This document shows positions 14,379-21,856 of a DNA stretch of 21,856 nt, piece after piece. A model generated the notes under the pieces. The model worked only from the letters and a program-made list of their open reading frames with translations. It did no database searches and was not told where the DNA came from. How positions within the stretch are numbered: the first letter of the stretch is position 1; each line of letters starts with the position of its first letter. The DNA comes from JARRQB01 sp965368585 (GTDB lineage Bacteria; Pseudomonadota; Gammaproteobacteria; Chromatiales; Chromatiaceae): the NCBI GenBank assembly GCA_965368585.1, contig CBDUNM010000082.1, positions 1 through 21,856 of the forward strand. Direction: 5' to 3'. The translations under genes were made by a program, and so were the position numbers.

Positions 14379-15176
14379 ATGAACCCCACAACGAACATCG
14401 CGGTACGTGCGGCCCGACAAGCCGGGCAAGTGATCCTGCGCGCCCACAATCGCCTCGACACACTCAACGTGCAGGAAAAACAGACGAACGACTATGTCAG
14501 CGATGCAGACCGGGACGCGGAGAAGGCGATCATCAACACCATCAAGAAAGCCTACCCGGAACACGGTTTTCTTGCCGAGGAAAGTGGGCGCCGCGGGGGC
14601 GGAGACTTCCAGTGGATCATCGACCCGCTAGACGGTACGACCAATTTTCTGCACGGCCTGCCGCAGTTCGCCGTGTCTATTGCCTTGAAACACCGCGACC
14701 AGTTGATGACGGCAGTGATCTACGACCCCATGCGCGAAGAACTTTACACCGCAGAGCGGGGTAACGGCGCCTACCTGAACGACAGACGCATCCGCGCAAC
14801 AGCGCACCGAGGGCTGGACGGCGCATTGATCGGGACGGGCATCCCCTTCCGCGACCAGCGGCACCTCGATGCCTACCTGGGCATGTTGAAGGCGTTGATC
14901 AAGGATACCGCCGGCATCCGCCGACCTGGGTCGGCGGCCCTGGATTTCGCCTATGTGGCGGCGGGCAGGATCGATGGGTTCTGGGAGTTCGGACTGGCCC
15001 CCTGGGATTTTGCGGCCGGTGCGTTGCTGGTGCGTGAGGCGGGAGGTGTCGTGTCCGACCTGTCCGGAGGTGATCGCTTTTTCGAAACCGGAAATGTGGT
15101 CGCCGGTGGACTGCGCGTGCACCAGGAAATCCTAAAAAAAATCCGGCCCTTCCTGTACGACCAGCTCAGTGCCTGA
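14379..15176 (+). CDS. suhB: Inositol monophosphatase family protein SuhB
   Basis: SuhB hydrolyses inositol-1-phosphate in vitro and in gammaproteobacteria also joins Nus factor complexes during rRNA transcription. From the ATG at 14379 it has 265 residues, close to E. coli (267). Metal ligands are visible: Glu67 (FLAEES), Asp82 and Asp85 in IDPLDGTTNFLHG, and the C-terminal WDFAAGALLVREAGG. A longer in-frame extension back to 14256 has no family similarity and is rejected. The 209 bases between suhB and trmJ must hold both divergent promoters, but I found no convincing hexamers. Confidence 0.96.
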   Translation: MNPTTNIAVRAARQAGQVILRAHNRLDTLNVQEKQTNDYVSDADRDAEKAIINTIKKAYPEHGFLAEESGRRGGGDFQWIIDPLDGTTNFLHGLPQFAVSIALKHRDQLMTAVIYDPMREELYTAERGNGAYLNDRRIRATAHRGLDGALIGTGIPFRDQRHLDAYLGMLKALIKDTAGIRRPGSAALDFAYVAAGRIDGFWEFGLAPWDFAAGALLVREAGGVVSDLSGGDRFFETGNVVAGGLRVHQEILKKIRPFLYDQLSA

Positions 15177-15193
15177 AGCCGTCGGGCGCGTCA

Positions 15194-15223
15194 TTGGCAG
15201 ACTGTCTGGGTCTGTGCTATACG
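15194..15223 (+). promoter_or_regulatory. Putative promoter for the 112-aa membrane protein
   Basis: TTGGCA (15194-15199) and TATACG (15218-15223) are separated by 18 bases, beginning 17 bases after the suhB stop. Transcription would start about 37 bases before the gene. It suggests separate expression from suhB; the match is by eye only. Confidence 0.4.
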
Positions 15224-15266
15224 TCGGGCATCGATAAGAGCAAAAACCGACTCTGCGAGGAATGGC

Positions 15267-15605
15267 ATGAAAAAGTATCTGACGTCGGTGCTCGCACCTC
15301 CCGTGGGTGCGTGTCGATACGGGTGCGGAACGCATTGCGCCGCACCGATCACGGTGTTTTGGTTATTCGGTTTGTTCAGTATCGTGTACGGTTTTTTCGG
15401 CGGACCCACGGGGGCGTCAGGTGTCAGCTGGGCGACCATCCTGCTGGGTGTGGCGATGTGGGCAATCGCCGCGATTTGGAATCTACTGACCCTGCACGGC
15501 TTGGCGGCTGCTCGATGCGACCCCAAGCGCAGCCCGCAGGTTCACCAGCCCACCACCCGCCGCACCGCGGCGGATCGTTTCGAAGAAATCGAAAAGGCGC
15601 ATTGA
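15267..15605 (+). CDS. Small two-helix membrane protein with a CX3CX3C motif
   Basis: No named family is recognised. The 112-residue protein has a short basic N-terminus and then Cys16, Cys20 and Cys24 in ACRYGCGTHCAAPITVFW. A first membrane helix (about 27-46) and a second (about 53-76) follow, with a soluble basic tail containing Cys84 and ending in DRFEEIEKAH. The CX3CX3C spacing just before a helix could bind metal or an Fe-S cluster, or be a disulfide site. GAGGA lies seven bases before the ATG, and a promoter-like pair precedes it, so it is probably a real gene. It sits between suhB and a convergent NTF2-like gene. Function unknown. Confidence 0.75.
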   Translation: MKKYLTSVLAPPVGACRYGCGTHCAAPITVFWLFGLFSIVYGFFGGPTGASGVSWATILLGVAMWAIAAIWNLLTLHGLAAARCDPKRSPQVHQPTTRRTAADRFEEIEKAH

Positions 15606-15654
15606 ACGGTGCGTTCCGGACTTCGGCAAAGGCCCTCGGGCCAAATCGCGCAGC

Positions 15655-16020
15655 CTACTCGGTAACCGCCAGGCCCGAAACGTCGATGTAGACGTTGTAT
15701 TCGCTGACCAAGCCCTCTTTTGTTTTAAAAATGTGCGCCACCGGTACGGTTAATTCGGAGCCGTCCGTACGCTGGTAAGTCACTTCTCCCCGACAAATGG
15801 TCACATCTTCCAGGTCCCAGCGTTCGGCCAGAGTGTGGCGCAACTCGACGACTTGGGAAAAGAAATTGCCGACCACTTTTGTGATCTCGTCATGACCCTC
15901 CACGACCGGGCGATTACCAAATCTCAGACGACAGTCCGGGGTGAGGAATCCCAGGTAGGTGCCAAGGTCTTTTCGATCGATTGCCGTAAACAACGCGTCC
16001 AACGCCAGAGGCTGCGGCAT
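15655..16020 (-). CDS. NTF2-like (SnoaL-type) domain protein
   Basis: The 121-residue protein reads as one NTF2-like fold: N-terminal helices (ALFTAIDRKDLGTYLGFLTPDCRLRF, shown here as ALFTAIDRKD / LGTYLGFLTP), then EGHDEITKVVGNFF, and a curved sheet with CRGEVTYQRTDG, VPVAHIFKTKEG and EYNVYIDVS. Such small proteins are often ligand-binding or isomerase-like, but no substrate can be inferred. No signal peptide. The ATG at 16020 has AGGGGG about five bases upstream. It is convergent with the membrane-protein gene and divergent from the ATPase gene. Confidence 0.8.
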   Translation of the reverse strand: MPQPLALDALFTAIDRKDLGTYLGFLTPDCRLRFGNRPVVEGHDEITKVVGNFFSQVVELRHTLAERWDLEDVTICRGEVTYQRTDGSELTVPVAHIFKTKEGLVSEYNVYIDVSGLAVTE

Positions 16021-16037
16021 AAATCCCCCTTTCAGGT

Positions 16038-16067
16038 ATTATCTGGTCAGTCTTTAAGAATAGTCAG
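16038..16067 (-). promoter_or_regulatory. Putative promoter of the NTF2-like gene
   Basis: On the minus strand CTGACT (16062-16067) and GATAAT (16038-16043) are 18 bases apart, with the -10 box 18 bases before the ATG. The implied leader is short but still includes the AGGGGG ribosome-binding site. Weak -35 match. Confidence 0.35.
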
Positions 16068-16184
16068 CTTCTGGCGCCTACTTCCACATTCAATTTAACT
16101 TACTGAATTACAAATGGAATATTTGATCTCAATGGGATCGGCAGCGATCGACTGTCCACAGATACCGATGACGACGAAACTGAT

Positions 16185-17039
16185 GTGAATGAACTCGAAC
16201 ACCTGATCAACCGCCTCGAGACGCTCATGGACCGTGTGGAGCGACTCGTGCCCGCACCGCCCCTCAACACGGATTGGGCCTACGATGCTTACCGTTGGCG
16301 TCACGCCTCGATCGGCGGCTGGATCGAACCCGTCCCCTACCCGCACCAGGTCCGGCTAGACGACTTGCGCTGCATGGACGGCCAGAAGGCCGAGTTGGTA
16401 CGCAACACCCGACAGTTCATGCAGAACAAACCCGCCAACAATGCCCTGCTGTGGGGCTCGCGCGGCACCGGCAAATCCACCTTGATCAAAGCGGTTTTCA
16501 ATGCGTTTGCGACGCAGGGTCTGCGGTTGATCGAGGTTGAGGCCGCGCACCTGGTGCAACTGCCTGATATCGCAGCGCGCTTACGGCCACGCTCCGATCG
16601 GTTCATCATCTTCTGCGACGACCTGTCGTTCGAGGCGGACGATCCGGGTTACAAATCTCTCAAAGCGGTCCTCGAAGGCAGCGTAGCGGCGCCGCCGGAC
16701 AACGTACTGGTATACGCCACGTCCAATCGCCGTCATCTGTTGCCGGAATTCCAGAGCGAAAACCAAGCGGCGCGCTTCGTCGGCGGCGAACTGCACCAAG
16801 GGGAGGCCGTCGAGGAGAAGATTTCCCTGTCGGAGCGGTTCGGCCTGTGGCTGTCTTTCTATCCGTTTACGCAGGACCAGTACCTCGAGATCTGCGATCA
16901 CTGGCTGCGGACCCTGGGCATTGCCGACACGCAGCACGACGAGGTCCGCAAAGCGGCTTTACAATGGGCGCTGCAACGAGGTTCGCGTAGCGGTCGTGTC
17001 GCGCGCCAGTTCGCCTTGGATCGTGTCGGGCGCCAATAA
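16185..17039 (+). CDS. DUF815-type P-loop ATPase
   Basis: The 284-residue protein has the AAA+-like layout of the DUF815 family: N-terminal coiled coil (NELEHLINRLETLMDRVERL), then YPHQVRLDDLRCMDGQK, Walker A GSRGTGKST at 91-99, and Walker B FIIFCDDLSF around Asp145-Asp146. A sensor-like VYATSNRRHLLPEF and a C-terminal helical part rich in Arg (RGSRSGRVARQFALDRVG) follow. The cellular role of the family is not established. The GTG at 16185 gives the expected N-terminus, but its ribosome-binding site is poor. The frame stays open upstream to 16107 with an Asp-rich stretch (TDTDDDETD) lacking an ATG, so a non-standard upstream start is possible. Confidence 0.87.
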   Translation: MNELEHLINRLETLMDRVERLVPAPPLNTDWAYDAYRWRHASIGGWIEPVPYPHQVRLDDLRCMDGQKAELVRNTRQFMQNKPANNALLWGSRGTGKSTLIKAVFNAFATQGLRLIEVEAAHLVQLPDIAARLRPRSDRFIIFCDDLSFEADDPGYKSLKAVLEGSVAAPPDNVLVYATSNRRHLLPEFQSENQAARFVGGELHQGEAVEEKISLSERFGLWLSFYPFTQDQYLEICDHWLRTLGIADTQHDEVRKAALQWALQRGSRSGRVARQFALDRVGRQ

Positions 17040-17399
17040 GGCTCCGACTCCAATGGCACCCGTTCAACAAAACCAAGCGCAGTCGCTTAGCGGACACCAA
17101 CGTCAAGGCAGGAGGAGCATACCAGGGGATTGAATATTAAAGACTTGTTAATCTGGTCACCGACGTTCGAGTTCGGGGGACGTATCCCAGACCGGATTGT
17201 CATTGACACGGGCAACGCCTTTGTCGAACGCTACCCAGAGCACATCAATGCCTGGAAACTCGAGACCGGGACCAACGGTATGGCTGGCAAGAAAGCGTTC
17301 CAGGCCTTTTGAGGCGAATAGAAACAGTACGATGGAATGCGCCACCACCACGATCCAGGCATCTATCGGAGACAATGGCATGAGCCCCTAGCCTGCATG
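17040..17399. other. Gene-poor stretch after the ATPase gene
   Basis: No credible gene was found. A small stem AAGCG/CGCTT (17075-17088) follows the ATPase stop without a T tract. A minus-strand frame at 17157-17381 begins with a hydrophobic run but matches no family I recognise and has no clear ribosome-binding site; it may be further decay of the adjacent transporter remnant. Confidence 0.5.
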
Positions 17400-17575
17400 T
17401 GGCACCAGTATCCGGGATGATCGCGCCCAGGAGAAAGAGCTGTTGCGTCCCTGTGAACGCGAAGGCGTCCGCGACCGAAAAGGGATTGGCCTGCAAGGGA
17501 GACCCCCATCACCTCGGCGATGTTGTTCGCGCCGAGACTTTAGGCACCGATGGCGCCGGCCAGGATCAGACCGCT
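17400..17575 (-). pseudogene. Probable decayed PiT-family (phosphate permease) fragment
   Basis: On the minus strand the peptide GANNIAEVMGVS (17498-17533) resembles the PiT transporter signature GANDVANAMGTS. After a frame change near 17495 a second frame reads NPFSVADAFAFTGTQQLFLL and GAII, which fits the helix that normally follows (xLSVxxAxxIAxxFExLGA). An in-frame TAA (17540-17542) lies just before the signature, preceded by GLILAGAIGA. Stop codon, frame change and missing remainder indicate an inactive remnant. The similarity was judged by eye from short segments. Confidence 0.35.
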
Positions 17576-17656
17576 GCGGTGGCGGCGATATCGAGATTTT
17601 CGTTTATTCAGAGCGACGGGATGCCCGAAAGCTGGTCAAGGTGACCATGCTGTTTT

Positions 17657-18253
17657 CTATACTTCCTCGATACCCCGCGACTTGAGATGGCTTATGATCG
17701 TCGGGTCGCTTCTGTTTTTTGACGTGGCCGCCTTCATGAATATCACCACGCCATCGATATCGCGAATAATACCCCTGAGTCTGTTGCCGTCCTCAACGGA
17801 TTCGCTGATAGAAGCGAACGCATGGTCCATCAGGCTTTTGTCGTGGCGCGCTATGCCGATGGCGTAGGCGAGATAGCAGGCAAGCCCGGGATGATGCGAA
17901 TCGATTTGTTCATCAAATGCCGACCACACGCGCAACCAGTGCTGCCACTCTAGGTCGGAGAGCTTCCGCCCATCGAGATGCAAATACAGCGTCGCAGTCA
18001 CTAACTGCTCTTTCCAGTCCCAGTCCGGCGATTTCTCCTTGCGCCGCGCCAAAGTTACAGCGCGTTCGTGAAATTCCAGGCAGCGCCCGCACTGGTAATA
18101 ACAGGCGAGCGCGAAAGCTATGTATTCGCGCTCAAGCAATGTCAATGCAAAGGGCTCGGATTCGCCAGGCACACCGTGAAATACCAGCTGATGCAACTCA
18201 TTGAGCACATCATTGAATGCCCACCCGAGTAACGGTGATTTGATTTTTACCAT
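17657..18253 (-). CDS. AhpD-like (carboxymuconolactone decarboxylase fold) protein
   Basis: The 198-residue protein carries the AhpD redox core: Glu43, Cys55, Cys58 and His62 in EREYIAFALACYYQCGRC followed by LEFHE. The spacing E-X11-C-X2-C-X3-H equals that of alkylhydroperoxidase AhpD, where the CXXC pair reduces peroxides or protein partners with help from Glu and His. The protein is longer than one core repeat; the Trp-rich middle (about 77-112) and the C-terminus do not resemble a family I know. No signal peptide or partner peroxiredoxin is next to it. The ATG at 18253 has only a weak ribosome-binding site. It stands alone in a region otherwise showing decay, so it may be accessory. Confidence 0.65.
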   Translation of the reverse strand: MVKIKSPLLGWAFNDVLNELHQLVFHGVPGESEPFALTLLEREYIAFALACYYQCGRCLEFHERAVTLARRKEKSPDWDWKEQLVTATLYLHLDGRKLSDLEWQHWLRVWSAFDEQIDSHHPGLACYLAYAIGIARHDKSLMDHAFASISESVEDGNRLRGIIRDIDGVVIFMKAATSKNRSDPTIISHLKSRGIEEV

Positions 18254-18667
18254 GCTCTTATCTCAAACCTCTTGAATGTGCAGTCGTCCAGGGTGACAGC
18301 GCCGAAAAATCAAACACGGCGATAAGTACGGTAGAATTTCGCTCGCTCTACAAGTCCTGCGCATCATCGCCCGATTGGTATGACACCAAATCCTCACTCT
18401 GGTTTTCGCTACCCGACCGCGATCACCAGCCATGTCGCGTCGCTCGCGGGTTAGCATCATATCGTATGGCGAGCCGTCGACCAGGACGGCGACGTTCTTG
18501 GTGCTTTGGTCCAGCGCTGCCGTAATTGTTAAATCATTGGGTATTCCGTATTCGAGCGTTCGGCGCGCGGTCAGCGATTACCTGCGAATGATGATCAACG
18601 ACAACGAGATTCTTGTGTAGTCGACGATGAACTTGACAACGCCTCCCTCTACGCAGCGCACGGACAC
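18254..18667. other. Gene-poor stretch between the AhpD-like gene and the cspA terminator
   Basis: About 410 bases. Short frames on both strands (for example 18263-18460 minus and 18432-18620 plus) have no ribosome-binding site or recognisable domain. The minus-strand stretch NDLTITAALDQS through LVDGSPYD has protein-like composition and may be gene debris. Nothing else was seen. Confidence 0.45.
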
Positions 18668-18695
18668 AAAAAAACCCCGCCGCAGGGCGGGGCTC
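18668..18695 (-). terminator. Rho-independent terminator of the cold-shock gene
   Basis: CCCCGCC (18675-18681) pairs with GGCGGGG (18686-18692). On the minus strand the stem is followed by seven T residues (complement of A at 18668-18674). It lies 29 bases after the cold-shock gene stop and is the only textbook intrinsic terminator in the window. Confidence 0.92.
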
Positions 18696-18721
18696 TTTCT
18701 CGCGGCGCCAGACGCCTCGAT

Positions 18722-18925
18722 TTACTGGGATACGACGTTGGTCGCGCTGGGGCCTTTCGGACCTTGCTCTACGTCGAACGAGACGGTTTGTCCTTCTGCG
18801 AGCGACTTGAAGCCGCCGCCTTGAATGGCGCTGTGATGGACGAAGACGTCTTTAGCCCCGTCGGAAGGTGCGATGAAGCCGAAGCCTTTTTCGTCGCTGA
18901 ACCACTTAACTGTACCTGTAGCCAT
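18722..18925 (-). CDS. Cold-shock domain protein (CspA family)
   Basis: The 67-residue protein is a single cold-shock domain, an OB fold that binds single-stranded RNA and DNA and loosens mRNA structure. RNP1 (KGFGFI) and RNP2 (VFVHHSAI) are intact; the N-terminus MATGTVKWFSDEKG and the end ATNVV are standard. The ATG at 18925 has GAGG eight bases upstream. A longer frame from 19135 is not family-like. It is monocistronic with its own terminator. TTGACA occurs on the minus strand at 18971-18976, but no suitable -10 box sits at the right distance, so the promoter is not called. Which Csp paralogue it is cannot be told. Confidence 0.96.
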   Translation of the reverse strand: MATGTVKWFSDEKGFGFIAPSDGAKDVFVHHSAIQGGGFKSLAEGQTVSFDVEQGPKGPSATNVVSQ

Positions 18926-19118
18926 TTCGGTTACCTCTGTAGAAATCGAACGTGTGTATATGCAGACATTTGTCAAAAGATAGCGGAAGGGTCTGCCACG
19001 CACTACGGGAAGAGGGACTACCGAATAACAATAACGAGCTACTGCAATAGCACGTACATTACTGAATACCCGACTTTGGTGCAAGGTCTTTGTAGCGGGG
19101 GCATCTCCTCCGACGGTG

Positions 19119-19151
19119 GTTGCCATGGTCCGCACAGATCATCATGGCAAC
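19119..19151. repeat. 9-bp inverted repeat GTTGCCATG / CATGGCAAC
   Basis: The arms at 19119-19127 and 19143-19151 are perfect reverse complements with a 15-base spacer. No gene start is close on either side. It may be a leftover operator, the end of a small mobile element, or chance. Confidence 0.4.
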
Positions 19152-19516
19152 AGGATCCGCATGGGGGGCTGTTTCGAGAATCGTGTCGTTCCCCGAAGAA
19201 GACGATACAACCGAGCTATCCGCTAACTGCACATGGGGTGGACGAGTTAGGTCGCCGTACGGCGTGCCGGCGGCACGGTCGCGCTTCAGAATCGGGAGTA
19301 AAAAATGCACCAGATCTCTGATGGCGTACTAACGGCGAATAGGAGCCGGCGTGCGGTGCTGCAGACGCTGGGTTGGCCTGGGCGCAGTTTCATCTGAAGT
19401 CGATCATGTCGCGTCCGGCGGTAACCTGCGTAATCCCGGCGACCGCCAATCCGAAGCAACGGACCGACAACATCGCGGCGTTCCAAGAGTGGCGTACCGC
19501 CTTGCCAGAGATTGGT

Positions 19517-19600
19517 GGAGCCGGGGATCTCCGTCAGTATGATGCCGCATAGCACAAGGTTTTTATTGTCGAGGATGAATTGCTCGAAGATGAGCGCATC
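19517..19600 (-). pseudogene. Possible PIN-domain (VapC-like) toxin fragment
   Basis: The minus-strand peptide ending in LDNKNLVLCGIILTEIPGS resembles the segment of PIN-domain RNases in which a conserved Glu follows a hydrophobic strand (typically VLCGIILTEVLQG). The expected N-terminal Asp motif and the later acidic residues are not found in the same frame, and no antitoxin gene is next to it. If the reading is right it is a decayed VapC-type toxin gene. The evidence is one short segment. Confidence 0.25.
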
Positions 19601-19734
19601 CAAGGCGCAGCCGTCATAGATGTCGCGCACTATGTATACATTTTACGGCGGGTCAGCGCTCGCACGACTGTTCTACGCATCGCTCGTGCACATTTTCGCC
19701 ACGTCAAGTCATTCGCGTCCCCGCCGCGGCTAAA

Positions 19735-20381
19735 TTACCCGTTGCGCGACAAGACGCCGGACGACTGCAGGCTCTGCACCATGATGCGACGCCGTACGAA
19801 GGGGATACGGAACAAGATCAGGGCAAAGTACACCGCCGCATAAAAAAGTGGCTCGGCCACATCCGCTTTTACCAGCCACACAAAGTGCACAAGAACCAAC
19901 GCCGCACTGAGGTAGACCAGACGATGCAGGGTCTGCCACCGCCGCCCCAGGCGCCGCATCATCGATTTCGTCGAGGTGACGGCAAGCGGTATCAAAATCA
20001 CAAAGGCGGTGAATCCGACCGTCACGTAAGGACGCTTGGCGATATCCTCGAGCACAGCGTCCCACCGCAGTCCCTGGTCGAGCCAGACCCACGTCAGAAA
20101 ATGCAGGCACGCATAAAAGAAGGCATACAACCCCAGCATGCGCCGCAACGACTGCAGCCGGTTCCAGCCGGTCAGGCGCCGCAACGGGGAAACCGCCAGG
20201 GTCAGCAAGAGCAAGCGTAGCGACCACAACCCGGTCTCGTGCGTCACCGTTTCCAGCGGGTTGGCGCCCAGGTCGTTGACGATGATGCCATGGGCCAACA
20301 GCAACGCCGGCACGAGGCACAACCCGAACACGACGGGTTTAACCATCCTCAGCAGGCCGAAACCACGGAACACGGCTGGCA

Positions 20382-20382
<1 letters not shown>
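19735..20382 (-). CDS. msrQ: Haem-binding membrane subunit MsrQ of the periplasmic methionine sulfoxide reductase
   Basis: MsrQ passes electrons from the respiratory chain to MsrP. The 215-residue protein is mostly hydrophobic, with about six membrane helices. Conserved family segments are LRLLLLTLAVSPLRR, RRMLGLYAFFYACLHFLTW, PLAVTSTKSMMRRLG, WQTLHRLVYLSAALVLVHF; the His residues in the last three are the likely haem ligands. The ATG (20382-20380) shares one base with the msrP stop, so translation is coupled. An internal Met (MVKPVVFG) is an alternative start. Confidence 0.94.
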
Positions 20383-21386
<1,004 letters not shown>

Positions 21387-21457
21387 CCAGCCAACTCCAA
21401 ACTGTCGTCTATCCCCTTATGACCGGCCCCAGGCTGGGTTTGTTTCGGTATGCGTGA

Positions 21458-21485
21458 CAACGAGACGGGCGAACCCGTCTCGTTG
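21458..21485 (-). terminator. 12-bp perfect hairpin after the OmpA-like gene
   Basis: CAACGAGACGGG (21458-21469) and CCCGTCTCGTTG (21474-21485) are perfect complements. On the minus strand the loop reads TTCG, a UUCG tetraloop. It begins 14 bases after the stop codon of the OmpA-like gene. No U tract follows, so it may be a transcript-stabilising end or an inefficient terminator between that gene and msrP. Confidence 0.6.
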
Positions 21486-21498
21486 CAGAATAGATTGA

Positions 21499-21856
21499 TC
21501 AGTAATAGTAGCGTGGGGTTTCGTAGGCTTCCCGTTCCTTACCTTCCACGACCGGCTTGACGAACAGTTCCACGCGGCGGTTCAACTGGCGCCCCGCTTC
21601 GGTCGCGTTGGAGTCACGCGGCTCGCGTTCACCGCGGCCCTCTGACCGCAACCGGCCCTGCGGGACGCCCCGGCTGGCAAGATAGTTGGCCACGCTCGAC
21701 GCACGACGCTCCGACAGCTGCTGGTTGTGTTGGGCCGAACCGGTGCTGTCGGTATGACCGACGATGGTCAGCTGGGTTTTGCCATAGCGGTTGAGCACGT
21801 TGGCAATCTTGTCCATGGTGCTGTGGAAGGTGCCCTTGATCTCGGACGAATCCACG
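21499..21856 (-). CDS. OmpA-like peptidoglycan-binding protein (N-terminus cut by window edge)
   Basis: The visible 118 residues are an OmpA C-terminal domain, which anchors outer membrane proteins to peptidoglycan. Key segments are LTIVGHTDSTGS (Asp of the diaminopimelate site), LSERRASSVANYLASRGV, and the end NATEAGRQLNRRVELFV with the conserved NRRVE. A short tail rich in Tyr (ETPRYYY) follows. The frame stays open to the right edge, where GTG encodes an internal Val and is not a likely start, so the N-terminal part (lipoprotein, glycine-zipper or beta-barrel) cannot be seen. Confidence 0.88.
   Translation of the reverse strand, partial: VDSSEIKGTFHSTMDKIANVLNRYGKTQLTIVGHTDSTGSAQHNQQLSERRASSVANYLASRGVPQGRLRSEGRGEREPRDSNATEAGRQLNRRVELFVKPVVEGKEREAYETPRYYY

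Larger units (their letters stand above)
18926..19734. other. Gene-poor stretch between the cold-shock gene and msrQ
   Basis: About 800 bases. The first part is the leader of the cold-shock gene. The rest has only broken or unconvincing frames. It includes a 9-bp inverted repeat at 19119-19151 and a possible PIN-domain remnant at 19517-19600 on the minus strand. No terminator is evident after msrQ. Confidence 0.5.

Noticed and set aside
18948..18976. TTGACA as the -35 box of a cold-shock gene promoter
   Set aside because: The hexamer 17 bases downstream (ACGTTC) is not a -10 box, and TATACA is only 10 bases away.

Overview
The window is a chromosomal segment of a moderately GC-rich gammaproteobacterium. 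The order suhB < > trmJ-cysE-iscR-iscS-iscU-iscA-hscB-hscA-fdx-iscX, followed further on by ndk-rlmN-pilW, is typical of that class. The protein sequences (IscR, IscU, HscB, TrmJ, RelA) are of the E. coli/Pseudomonas type. MsrPQ and the small Cys-rich membrane protein would fit a Chromatiales-like lineage, but the genus cannot be read from the sequence. I saw no tRNA, rRNA, CRISPR array or intact insertion sequence.

Layout. (1) 1-1835, minus: pilW (cut by the left edge), rlmN and ndk, tightly packed. (2) 2284-5832, minus: a RelA-type (p)ppGpp synthetase and a DUF1015 protein, flanked by gene-poor gaps of about 450 and 670 bases; they separate iscX from ndk. (3) 6506-12377, minus: the complete iron-sulfur cluster assembly locus iscRSUA-hscBA-fdx-iscX. 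A promoter upstream of iscR overlaps a near-consensus IscR type 1 site, an 11-bp hairpin lies between iscS and iscU, and an unusual gap of about 300 bases separates iscA from hscB. (4) 12462-14169, minus: cysE and trmJ; suhB is divergent at 14379-15176. (5) 15267-17039: a small two-helix membrane protein with a CX3CX3C motif, an NTF2-like protein and a DUF815-type ATPase. (6) 17040-19734: a gene-poor, partly decayed stretch with two intact genes, an AhpD-like protein and a cold-shock protein with a textbook terminator. It also holds a probable PiT-transporter remnant and a possible PIN-domain remnant. (7) 19735-21856, minus: msrQ, msrP and the C-terminal part of an OmpA-like protein cut by the right edge.

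How the genes work together. CysE makes O-acetylserine for cysteine synthesis, and cysteine is the sulfur donor for IscS. IscS and IscU build [2Fe-2S] clusters, which HscB/HscA transfer with Fdx as electron donor, while IscR senses cluster status and represses the locus. RlmN, itself a [4Fe-4S] radical SAM enzyme, is one client. MsrPQ repairs oxidised periplasmic methionines, and the AhpD-like protein may also act in thiol redox chemistry. Everything except suhB, the 112-aa membrane protein and the ATPase is on the minus strand.

No wholly new system is evident. The best leads are the 112-aa Cys-motif membrane protein, the split and hairpin-rich isc locus, the relA/DUF1015 insertion with its structured flank, and the decayed region 17040-19734.
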